Assembly (NCBI GenBank): GCA_018899795.1
Contig: JAHIHJ010000295.1
Coordinates: 1-9,376, forward strand
From: Methanobacteriota archaeon
Lineage (GTDB): Archaea > Halobacteriota > Methanosarcinia > Methanosarcinales > Methanoperedenaceae
Reading direction: 5' to 3'
Length of the DNA stretch: 9,376 bases
In this document: positions 1 through 6,575 of the stretch, in pieces
Position numbering within the stretch: position 1 is the first letter of the stretch
Layout: each line of letters begins with the position of its first letter
Translations under genes and position numbers: made by a program
Notes under the pieces: model-generated
Told to the model about the DNA's origin: nothing
Databases searched by the model: none
The model's input: only the letters and a program-made list of their open reading frames with translations

Positions 1-2
1 AG

Positions 3-245
3 ATAGTTGAATTCGTTAATCCATCAGGAACATCACAGACCTGTATTTGTGGTTTCAGTGTCCCGAAATACCTTTCAGTGAGGGTACATATTTGTCCTTC
101 CTGTGGTCTTGTCATGGGAAGAGATCAAGTGTCTGCGATATTAATAGAGAATAGACCAGGCTGTACCGTAGGAACTACGGGAATTCAAGACCGTCAAGGA
201 CTCTCAAGCAGAGAGCCGATGCAGCGGTACGCCCAAGCCTTTTAG
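3..245 (+). CDS. tnpB: TnpB (IS200/IS605 OrfB) RNA-guided nuclease, C-terminal fragment cut by window edge
   Basis: The frame is open from the window edge to a TAG at 243-245 and gives the last 80 residues. They match the TnpB C-terminus: a NPSGTSQTC segment, then CG, the spacer KYLSVRVH, CPSCG, and GRDQVSA, the RuvC-III region usually written DRDxNAA. TnpB is an RNA-guided DNA endonuclease related to Cas12 that helps maintain IS605-type transposons. The Asp usually taken as catalytic (RD) is present. Two features are off-consensus: the first zinc knuckle reads C-x-C instead of C-x-x-C, and the Asn of DxNAA is Val. This copy may be decaying. The rest of the gene, including RuvC-I and RuvC-II, lies outside the window, so activity cannot be judged. 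Confidence 0.85.
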   Translation: MVEFVNPSGTSQTCICGFSVPKYLSVRVHICPSCGLVMGRDQVSAILIENRPGCTVGTTGIQDRQGLSSREPMQRYAQAF

Positions 246-259
246 GTTGGGTAGTTCAC
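150..259 (+). ncRNA. Candidate omegaRNA scaffold overlapping the 3' end of tnpB
   Basis: Three hairpins lie in tandem over the end of tnpB: CCGTAG/CTACGG (166-171 with 175-180, loop GAA), CTCTC/GAGAG (201-205 with 211-215), and CCCAA-G-CCT/AGG-TTGGG (232-240 with 244-251, one bulged G). A longer-range pairing of GTACCG (163-168) with CGGTAC (225-230) is also possible. TnpB omegaRNAs are known to overlap the 3' end of the gene and run through the transposon right end into flanking DNA, which acts as the guide. Position and structure fit that. The 5' limit is a guess. If the element ends at TTCAC (255-259), the guide would begin at 260. Confidence 0.45.
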
Positions 260-298
260 TAGCTTAACGAATCGGCTGGAATTATGGGATACTAAGCA

Positions 299-310
299 AA
301 TATTAATATA
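299..310 (+). promoter_or_regulatory. Archaeal TATA-box-like promoter for the UDP-glucose dehydrogenase gene
   Basis: The run AATATTAATATA is centred about 37 bases before the ATG at 342. An archaeal start site about 26 bases downstream would leave a leader of roughly 10 bases. No Shine-Dalgarno motif precedes the ATG, in keeping with a short-leader transcript. It also sits just outside the tnpB element, so this gene would not rely on transposon transcription. Confidence 0.45.
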
Positions 311-341
311 TCCTTACTCAAGTTAAAAGAGCGAATAATTT

Positions 342-1625
342 ATGAGAATTTCAGTAATAGGGACAGGATATGTTGGTACTGTCAGTGGGGCATGCTTTGC
401 AGAACTGGGGCATGAAGTGATATGTGTTGATGTTGAGCGCTCAAAGATCGACCAGATAAACGCAGGAGTGGCGCCGATATATGAAGAGGGTCTTCCAGAG
501 CTCCTGAAAAAGCATGCAGGAAAGGGTATACGCGCCACTTCTGACTATGAATTTGCAGTAATGAACTCTGATGTTTCTTTTATTTGCGTTGGCACACCAT
601 CGGATGCAAGGGGCAGCATCGACCTTGCCATCGTGAAAGCTGCAAGCGCGAGTCTAGGTGATGCGCTCAGGAAGAAGAAAGGTTACCATGTTGTAGTTGT
701 AAAAAGTACGGTGGTGCCGGAAACAACCGAGAAAATAGTCCTTCCGATCATAGAAAAACACTCCGGAAAGCGCGAGGGGGAATTTGGCATTGCCATGAAT
801 CCCGAGTTTTTGCGCGAAGGCAAAGCTGTCCATGATTTCATGCACCCTGACAAGATAGTGGTGGGCTCGCTTGATAAGAAGGCGGGCGATATCGTAGCAT
901 CGCTTTACAGCGGGCTTGAGTGCGAGGTAACAAGGACAAACCCGCGCACCGCAGAGATGATAAAATATGTAAATAATTCATTCCTTGCTACGAAGATATC
1001 CTTTGCGAACGAGGTAGGGAATATCTGCAAGGAACTGGGCATAGATACTTACGAGGTAATGAAAGCAGTTGGGAAGGACTTCAGGATAGGTCCGCACTTT
1101 CTCAATTCGGGCGCAGGTTTTGGAGGCTCGTGCTTCCCGAAAGATTTGAAAGCCCTGATAGGCAAGGCACAGGAGATAGGATATGAACCACAGCTTCTTA
1201 AATCAGTTATCGCAGTGAATGAGATACAGCCTCTTCGAATGATAAAGTTGCTAAAAAATAAACTGGGTGACTTGAACGGTAAGAAAATCACTGTACTCGG
1301 GCTTGCTTTCAAGAACGACACTGACGACATCAGGGAATCGCGGTCTATTCCGGTGATAAAGGAACTGCTCGATAACGGGGCGAAAGTCCTTGCATATGAC
1401 CCTATGGCGAACGAGAATATGAAAAAGCTCTTTGGCAGCGTCGAATATCACAGTTCAGCAGAGGATGCATTGAGGGGCACTGATGCGTGCCTTGTAATGA
1501 CAGAATGGGATGAGTTCAGGTCGCTTGATAAGGAATTCAAGGTCATGAAAAACAGGATAATCATAGACGGGCGGCACATGCTTACCCCTGGAAAAGATGT
1601 TGAATATGTTGGACTTTGCTGGTAG
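342..1625 (+). CDS. ugd: UDP-glucose 6-dehydrogenase
   Basis: A cytoplasmic enzyme that oxidises UDP-glucose to UDP-glucuronate with two NAD+ (AglM in Haloferax glycosylation). The 427 residues match the usual family length. The N-terminal Rossmann loop GTGYVG is at residues 7-12, then CVGTP near 83-87 and NPEFLREG with Glu155. Lys208 lies in EMIKYVNNSF, and the catalytic Cys264 is in GGSCFPKD. A C-terminal UDP-binding domain includes LGLAFKNDTDDIRES. GGSCFPKD points to the UDP-glucose dehydrogenase branch; UDP-HexNAc dehydrogenases of the WecC/TviB type usually read GGHCIP. All key residues are present. The stop is followed after 3 bases by the aglB start, so the two are probably co-transcribed and supply a uronic acid for the N-glycan or surface polymer. 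Sugar specificity beyond the family is inferred. Confidence 0.95.
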   Translation: MRISVIGTGYVGTVSGACFAELGHEVICVDVERSKIDQINAGVAPIYEEGLPELLKKHAGKGIRATSDYEFAVMNSDVSFICVGTPSDARGSIDLAIVKAASASLGDALRKKKGYHVVVVKSTVVPETTEKIVLPIIEKHSGKREGEFGIAMNPEFLREGKAVHDFMHPDKIVVGSLDKKAGDIVASLYSGLECEVTRTNPRTAEMIKYVNNSFLATKISFANEVGNICKELGIDTYEVMKAVGKDFRIGPHFLNSGAGFGGSCFPKDLKALIGKAQEIGYEPQLLKSVIAVNEIQPLRMIKLLKNKLGDLNGKKITVLGLAFKNDTDDIRESRSIPVIKELLDNGAKVLAYDPMANENMKKLFGSVEYHSSAEDALRGTDACLVMTEWDEFRSLDKEFKVMKNRIIIDGRHMLTPGKDVEYVGLCW

Positions 1626-1628
1626 CTC

Positions 1629-4600
1629 ATGGAAGTTAAAAATAAGAAGAGATCGAATTTCGATAGCACGAACAAGAAAAAGAAACAATCACGAATACAT
1701 CCAGAGCCTTCAATAACTCCGGTAGCCGGTAAAAATACCAAAACAGTTGCATATTTCCTTCTATTTTTGATTTTTCTGCTAGCTCTCTTATTAAGGTTTG
1801 CAGCTGTCAATAAAATATTTGTTGGCAGCAGCGTGATTTTCCCGGATTTTGATGTTTACTACCACTTACGACTTATCACCTACAGCGTACAGAACTTTCC
1901 TTCCTTCTTATGGTTCGATTCCTATGTGAATTATCCATTGGGTTATAATGTAGGCTGGATGCCTTTTTATGACCTGGCGATAGCTTTTATTACGCTTTTA
2001 ATAAGCTCTGGTTCTCCAACCACCCACACGATCGAAACAGTTGCAGCGATATTTCCGGTTGCGCTCGGAGCCATAACGGTTATCCCCATATTTTTTATCG
2101 GGAAAGAACTTCATGACAGGAAGTTAGGTCTTTTATCTGCTTTTCTGTTCGCTATTATGCCAGCCCATATAACGGTTTCCCGATTGGGATTAACCGACCA
2201 TCATGTAGCTGAAGTGTTCTTATTTACTATGGTTCTTCTTTTACTTATTATATCCATGAAATACAATAGTCTTATTTTTGCCGTCCTTGCAGGCATATTT
2301 ATTGGTGGAATGGTATTCACCTGGAGCGCTGCTCAGATATACATTGCAATAATCAGCATGTTTTTTATTATCCAGTATGGAGTGAACCTGTATAGAGGAA
2401 AGACATCTGAAAACTTGATATTGATCGGGGCTGTTACAGCATTGACCGCCCTTATTATCACGGTGCTTTTATTTCTATTACACTGGATCCCACTTTACCA
2501 GGTATTGGGTATAGTTACTTTTTTTTCTGCAGTGATCCTCCCCGGGGTACTGTCAAATATAATGCTGAAGAAGAGGATTCATAAATTAATGTATCCAGTA
2601 GCTATTGTTTTTTTCGGGTTTCTTTTGGCAGGGTCAATAATGCTGTTCCCTCAAGAATTTGGTATTTTTGATGAGGCGATGAAATATTTAGCTGGAGAGA
2701 ACGTAGTTGGAACGATTATTGAAACCCAGCCTTTTGCAGAAGACTATTTTGCATTCATAACTACGCTGTATTTCTCCATTCCTTTTGGCTTTACGCTTTT
2801 TTTTGCATTAATAGGGCTCTTTTATTATATCGTATCCGAGCTTGGTTATAGATTTGCGCCTGAGAAGCTGTTGTTTTTGATATCAGGTTTGGTAATAATA
2901 CTATTAACCTTCAATCAAGTCCGTTTTTCTTACCTGATGTCCATATTTGTGGCATTTTTTGCAGCATATTTTATTAATAGAATGATCTTTGATGAAAACT
3001 TCGTTTTAAACACTAAAACGATTGCAAGTTTTACATTCCTGATACTGCTGATTGGTTTGCCTACAGCGTACGTGGCATATGCTTTAGCTACAGAAACACC
3101 TGAAGTTGCGGGAGATTGGCGGGATGCCCTTATCTGGATGCGAAATAATACGCCAGAGACAAGTTATTATGATAATCCCCGGGAAAGCCCTGAATACGTC
3201 GTAATGGCATGGGCGGACTATGGCAACTGGATCGAATATGTTGCCCGGCGTCCTGTGGTCGCCAATAATTTCCAGGCAGGGATTATTGCTGCTGCGCAAT
3301 ACTTTACGGCGGATTCTGAAAAAACAGCAAATGATATCCTTGACCAGAGAAGAGCAAGATATGTTATTGTGGATGATGAAACAGGATTCGGATTCGAGGA
3401 TATCGTATATGGGAAATACGGGCATATCCTTGATATAGCAGGTAAGAACATGTCAAATTATTACTACTCCTTTGACGTTCCAGCCCCCAATTCCATTGTT
3501 AAAACCAATCTATTGAACAATAATTATTATAATACGATTTTTGCCAGGTTGTACCTGCTCGATGGCTCATCAATCGAAAACCCATTAAATATCCGGGACG
3601 AGGGATTGTCCCATTACAGGCTTGTATATGAATCCAATACTACAGGTTCAAATACGATCAATGTAAAAAAGATCAAAATATTTGAATATGTGCGCGGCGC
3701 GATGATCAGGGGAACAACTTCGCCAAATACCATACTTGAAATATTTGTCCCTGTAAGAACAAATACGAACAGGACATTTAATTACATCGTTAAAACAATT
3801 TCCGATGCAAATGGCAATTTCACACTGGTGGTTCCCTATGCAACCGAAGGCACGCCATATGAAACAGGACCGATCAATGCTTACTCTATGTATATTAATA
3901 ATGTAACGGTCAAGAACATCAGCATCAGCAACAAGCAGATCTTAGACGGTTCATTGGTTGACCCTGGATACATGAGTAATCCGGGCAATCGAACGGGCGC
4001 CATTGCGCTTACGCCTGAAAAACCCGAAAAAATGGATATTATATGGAAATACGATACCGGGAAAAAGATATACGACATAATAATTAGGAACAGCATCATA
4101 TACGCAACCTCAGATAAAGATCTGTTTGCTTTAGATATCAATGGATCATTCCTTGCATGGAGGCAGGATATCCCGACCATGCCCACACCTCTTGAGATCT
4201 CGGAAGATACGCTTTATACTGCGATCCGGCAGGGTCCATTGATAAAGATATTTGTAAGGAATTTAATAACTGATAAGACTTCATTGATCAAGGTTCCGGA
4301 TGTTTCTGCATCGGTTTCACCTGTCCTGGTAGATGGAAAGGATCTCTATTTCGGCACCGGCAATACGATGAATTCTTATGATCTTTCGGGTAATGCCCTG
4401 AAATGGAAATTTACTGCCAGTGATACAATAGTTTCAAAGCCTGCTAGTAAAGATAATATGATCTACTTTACATCATACAATGGGACAGTATATGCTCTTG
4501 ACAGGAATGATGGTGCCCTGAAATGGGATCATGACGTTAAAACCAGAATATGGTCGTCGCCGATCCTGATCAATAACATTATCTACATCGGAGACATTAG

Positions 4601-4988
4601 CGGAAATATCAATGCTCTGGACGCGCGAACCGGGAAATCGTTGTGGAGATATGAAACTGGTTTTTCTGTTGACTCACCTCCAACACATTTGAATAATACG
4701 CTTTATGCTGCCTCATATGATGGAAAGGTATATGCCCTGAATGCCAGCAGCGGAGAGCTTGTTTGGAAGTCAGAGCAGCTTTTCCCAATTTATGCTTCAC
4801 CCGTCGTTGAAAAAGGATCGGTTTTTGTTGGTGCGTTGGATGGGAAAATGTATAAGCTTGATAAAATGGATGGTAAAGTGACAGGTATTTGTGCTACGAA
4901 TGGGACGATTACCGCCTCTCCTGTGGTTCGGGATGGGATCGTTTATGTGGGATCACAGGATGGGGGTTTGTATGCGTGTAAAATATGA
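1629..4988 (+). CDS. aglB: AglB/STT3 oligosaccharyltransferase fused to a C-terminal PQQ-like beta-propeller
   Basis: Transfers lipid-linked glycan to Asn of exported proteins at the outer face of the cytoplasmic membrane. A Lys-rich cytosolic tail (1-38) is followed by many membrane helices (about 40-500). First acidic motif: PDFDVYYHLR (Asp73, Asp75). Second: DHHVAE (190-195). The TIxE motif is TIIE (362-365). The usual WWDYG acceptor-binding signature reads WADYG (528-532). Residues about 690-790 resemble the archaeal AglB periplasmic beta-domain (KIFEYVRGA, NRTFNYIV, FTLVVPYAT). From about residue 802 to the end lie PQQ-like propeller repeats that are not part of ordinary AglB, so at 1119 residues it is longer than most. 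Thirteen N-x-S/T sequons lie after residue 510 and none before, in keeping with an outside C-terminal half. The start follows the ugd stop by 3 bases. No clear Shine-Dalgarno was seen, so translational coupling is likely. Confidence 0.93.
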   Translation: MEVKNKKRSNFDSTNKKKKQSRIHPEPSITPVAGKNTKTVAYFLLFLIFLLALLLRFAAVNKIFVGSSVIFPDFDVYYHLRLITYSVQNFPSFLWFDSYVNYPLGYNVGWMPFYDLAIAFITLLISSGSPTTHTIETVAAIFPVALGAITVIPIFFIGKELHDRKLGLLSAFLFAIMPAHITVSRLGLTDHHVAEVFLFTMVLLLLIISMKYNSLIFAVLAGIFIGGMVFTWSAAQIYIAIISMFFIIQYGVNLYRGKTSENLILIGAVTALTALIITVLLFLLHWIPLYQVLGIVTFFSAVILPGVLSNIMLKKRIHKLMYPVAIVFFGFLLAGSIMLFPQEFGIFDEAMKYLAGENVVGTIIETQPFAEDYFAFITTLYFSIPFGFTLFFALIGLFYYIVSELGYRFAPEKLLFLISGLVIILLTFNQVRFSYLMSIFVAFFAAYFINRMIFDENFVLNTKTIASFTFLILLIGLPTAYVAYALATETPEVAGDWRDALIWMRNNTPETSYYDNPRESPEYVVMAWADYGNWIEYVARRPVVANNFQAGIIAAAQYFTADSEKTANDILDQRRARYVIVDDETGFGFEDIVYGKYGHILDIAGKNMSNYYYSFDVPAPNSIVKTNLLNNNYYNTIFARLYLLDGSSIENPLNIRDEGLSHYRLVYESNTTGSNTINVKKIKIFEYVRGAMIRGTTSPNTILEIFVPVRTNTNRTFNYIVKTISDANGNFTLVVPYATEGTPYETGPINAYSMYINNVTVKNISISNKQILDGSLVDPGYMSNPGNRTGAIALTPEKPEKMDIIWKYDTGKKIYDIIIRNSIIYATSDKDLFALDINGSFLAWRQDIPTMPTPLEISEDTLYTAIRQGPLIKIFVRNLITDKTSLIKVPDVSASVSPVLVDGKDLYFGTGNTMNSYDLSGNALKWKFTASDTIVSKPASKDNMIYFTSYNGTVYALDRNDGALKWDHDVKTRIWSSPILINNIIYIGDISGNINALDARTGKSLWRYETGFSVDSPPTHLNNTLYAASYDGKVYALNASSGELVWKSEQLFPIYASPVVEKGSVFVGALDGKMYKLDKMDGKVTGICATNGTITASPVVRDGIVYVGSQDGGLYACKI
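4032..4985 (+). repeat. Eight PQQ-like beta-propeller blades encoded in the 3' end of aglB
   Basis: Residues about 802-1119 of the AglB protein show a repeat of about 40 residues with the pattern SPV-x-x-x-x-x-(I/L)Y-x-G-x-x-DG-x-(V/I)YALD-x-x-(S/T)G-x-x-x-W. Clear units end with ALDRNDGALKW, ALDARTGKSLW, ALNASSGELVW and KLDKMDGKV; earlier units are more diverged. The opening strand IIWKYDTG lacks its own blade start, and the final unit ends at YACKI before its last strand. These two can close one blade together, giving seven complete blades plus one composite. That is the circular closure expected of an eight-bladed BamB or quinoprotein-like fold. PQQ binding itself is not shown; many family members only bind proteins. 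Confidence 0.85.
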
Positions 4989-4992
4989 CCGT

Positions 4993-5015
4993 GGAATAAC
5001 TTACTAAGTTATTCC
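4993..5015 (+). terminator. Perfect 10-bp hairpin just after aglB (candidate terminator or 3' processing signal)
   Basis: GGAATAACTT and AAGTTATTCC pair perfectly around the loop ACT, starting four bases after the aglB stop. The stem is AT-rich and is not followed at once by a T-run; the nearest run is TTTT at 5038-5041. A classical intrinsic terminator is therefore uncertain. It may stabilise the 3' end of the ugd-aglB message, since the next gene has its own promoter. Confidence 0.5.
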
Positions 5016-5049
5016 TCTGCAAATCCTTACCTGTTACTTTTCAAATCAA

Positions 5050-5060
5050 TATATTTATAT
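5050..5060 (+). promoter_or_regulatory. TATA-box-like promoter for the Wzz-like gene
   Basis: TATATTTATAT is centred about 31 bases before the ATG at 5086, the spacing of archaeal leaderless genes. No Shine-Dalgarno motif lies before the ATG. A second AT-rich run (CTTTATAT, 5072-5079) is too close to the start to act as its TATA box. Confidence 0.5.
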
Positions 5061-5085
5061 TATCCATTGACCTTTATATCGCTTC

Positions 5086-6084
5086 ATGGAGAATGGAATC
5101 ATTGACGAAGAAATAGACCTGCGGGACTATTTGAGAGTAATATGGAAAAACAGATCGTTAATTCTGGCTATTGTCCTTGTGTCTTTGATCACGTCTGGTT
5201 TTTATTCATTTTTGGTACTTCAGGATGAATATCAGACTGAAGCAAAATTGTCGTATATATCTAATCCAAAAATTCCTTTAGCTGATGCAATTGAATTACT
5301 AAAATCTCAACCTGTCATTCAAAAAACTGCTGCGCAGGATGGCGAAGCTTCCAAAAATGAAGCCCTGACCACGCTTAGCAGCCTGAAAGTAGGAAGCGTC
5401 GGGAATACAAATCAAATCCTGCTGCAGCTCAAAGGGAATGAGCCGGAAATGATGAAGAAATATTTGTGGCAGTATATTAATGTGTCTGTTGATGAGCTAA
5501 ACAGAATCTCTTTTGAGAAATTATCCCGTGAAAAATCGCAAAATGACTACCCACGATTAATAAATTTATCCATTTTATATGCAAAACAAAGAGAGGATAT
5601 CAATGCTGAGATTAAGAAAATATTGGCAGAAGAAGCTGATTTTGAGATCAATAGATTGAGAAATTTATCCCTTGTTGCGGAAAGGTTTGGATATAAAGAT
5701 AAACAAATTGAAATTGAATATAAGATAGTTGATCTGATGTCCATAAAAGAGGATGGTAGAATATACACGAGTTTTGCGCAGCAGCTGATACAATCAAACC
5801 CAGAATTAACTATATTGAATGCACGACTTAAATTGATAGACGCGAAGCTTGCTGAATTACAGGTTAAAATGATAGAGTTGGATAATCCCGACTCAGGCGT
5901 TGATCTCAGTCCAAACGTTAATACCACCCCAAACGTTGTGGAACTACTAACTCCGCCAACAGATCCTGCGGTGATTGGTCAGAAAAGAACTATGAATATA
6001 GCAATTGCTGCTGTTTTGGGACTTTTCGTCGGCGTTTTTGCGGCTTTCTTTAAAAATTACTTAGAGGGATCTGCATCAAAATAG
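5086..6084 (+). CDS. Wzz-type polysaccharide co-polymerase (chain-length determinant) protein
   Basis: The 332-residue protein has the Wzz/polysaccharide co-polymerase layout. A short acidic N-terminus with IDLRDYLRVIWKNR is followed by a membrane helix at about 25-45 and a long extracytoplasmic helical, coiled-coil-rich region (about 140-270). A Pro-containing stretch (PPTDP) then leads into a second membrane helix at about 304-323 and a short cytosolic tail. In bacteria such proteins set the length of O-antigen or exopolysaccharide by acting with a Wzy polymerase. No kinase domain follows the second helix, so it is not a fused Wzc-type tyrosine kinase. Neighbouring aglB and sugar-nucleotide genes suggest it controls the length of a surface glycan here, but no polymerase or flippase is visible. 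Its TAG stop overlaps the open frame of the next gene. Confidence 0.82.
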   Translation: MENGIIDEEIDLRDYLRVIWKNRSLILAIVLVSLITSGFYSFLVLQDEYQTEAKLSYISNPKIPLADAIELLKSQPVIQKTAAQDGEASKNEALTTLSSLKVGSVGNTNQILLQLKGNEPEMMKKYLWQYINVSVDELNRISFEKLSREKSQNDYPRLINLSILYAKQREDINAEIKKILAEEADFEINRLRNLSLVAERFGYKDKQIEIEYKIVDLMSIKEDGRIYTSFAQQLIQSNPELTILNARLKLIDAKLAELQVKMIELDNPDSGVDLSPNVNTTPNVVELLTPPTDPAVIGQKRTMNIAIAAVLGLFVGVFAAFFKNYLEGSASK

Positions 6085-6110
6085 CAAGGATATTCTGGAT
6101 CGCGGGGCTT

Positions 6111-6440
6111 GTGAGCTATGCCATTTTGATCTTCTATCTTTCAAGCCAGGGACCGGAAGCCATCCCGGTAAAACCGCTTTTTCCCCATCAGGATAAAGTG
6201 ATGCACTTTGCAGAGTACGTTCCTTTCGGGTGGCTGAGCCTGAAAGCGTTCATGCCTGCAACTTCAATTGGTTTTGTTGCAAGCATGGGATTTTCTCTTG
6301 TGTATGCAGCTTCTGATGAAGTGCACCAGAGCTTTGTTCCGGGAAGGGAAATGAGTATTATGGATTGGCTGGCGGATGCTGCGGGGATATTGATCTCAGG
6401 CTATGTTTACTATAATAGAGTTTTTAGATCCAAAGGCTGA
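6111..6440 (+). CDS. VanZ-like family membrane protein (start uncertain)
   Basis: VanZ-family motifs are clear: FYLSSQ near the N-terminus, DKVMHFAEYVPFGWL, and DEVHQSFVPGREMSIMDWLAD followed by a final membrane helix. About four membrane helices are expected. The biochemical role of the family is unknown; VanZ itself gives low-level teicoplanin resistance, and relatives are common in cell-envelope and exopolysaccharide loci. The first usable start is GTG at 6111. It cuts off most of helix 1, because the codons before it (6078-6110) read KIARIFWIAGL, a typical VanZ N-terminus. That stretch has no ATG, GTG or TTG and overlaps the Wzz stop, so a non-canonical ATC/ATA start, a mutated start or a -1 slip from the Wzz gene is possible. 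Confidence 0.8.
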   Translation: MSYAILIFYLSSQGPEAIPVKPLFPHQDKVMHFAEYVPFGWLSLKAFMPATSIGFVASMGFSLVYAASDEVHQSFVPGREMSIMDWLADAAGILISGYVYYNRVFRSKG

Positions 6441-6493
6441 TCAATGAAATCGTCACTCAGAAAAAGGGGGGATAGCGAAAAGCGAGTGGAAGG

Positions 6494-6504
6494 TTTATGT
6501 ATAT
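6494..6504 (+). promoter_or_regulatory. Possible TATA box for the 114-residue Cys-motif gene
   Basis: TTTATGTATAT lies about 75 bases before the ATG at 6576. With a start site near 6528 the leader would be about 45 bases, enough to hold the Shine-Dalgarno site at 6567-6571. No other AT-rich candidate of this kind was seen between 6441 and 6575. Confidence 0.3.
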
Positions 6505-6566
6505 CGAAATAGTATTAATGGCAGGTTGGAGCACAAATTGCTTATAACAGGGTATGAAAAAATGAG

Positions 6567-6571
6567 AGGAG
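6567..6571 (+). promoter_or_regulatory. Ribosome binding site AGGAG
   Basis: AGGAG ends four bases before the ATG at 6576. It supports that start and contrasts with the apparently leaderless genes around it. Confidence 0.6.
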
Positions 6572-6575
6572 CTAA

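Larger units (their letters stand above)
1..259 (+). mobile_element. Right end of an IS200/IS605-type element
   Basis: This is the 3' portion of a tnpB-bearing insertion. The bulged hairpin at 232-251 just after the tnpB stop, followed by TAGTTCAC, resembles the subterminal palindrome and cleavage site of IS200/IS605 right ends. These elements have no terminal inverted repeats or target duplications, so the exact end cannot be proven from one side. The left end and any tnpA lie outside the window. Confidence 0.5.

Noticed and set aside
214..277. Inverted repeat AGCCGAT (214-220) / ATCGGCT (271-277) spanning the presumed IS right end.
   Set aside because: Seven bases over 50 bases is expected by chance, and IS200/IS605 ends lack such repeats. 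It would matter only if the element ended beyond 277.
1623..1631. ugd and aglB are in the same frame, separated by TAG CTC ATG, so TAG read-through (for example as pyrrolysine) would fuse them.
   Set aside because: ugd ends at its normal family length, aglB begins with a sensible cytosolic tail, and nothing shows TAG recoding; other genes here also end in TAG. Three-base spacing in one frame is likely chance.
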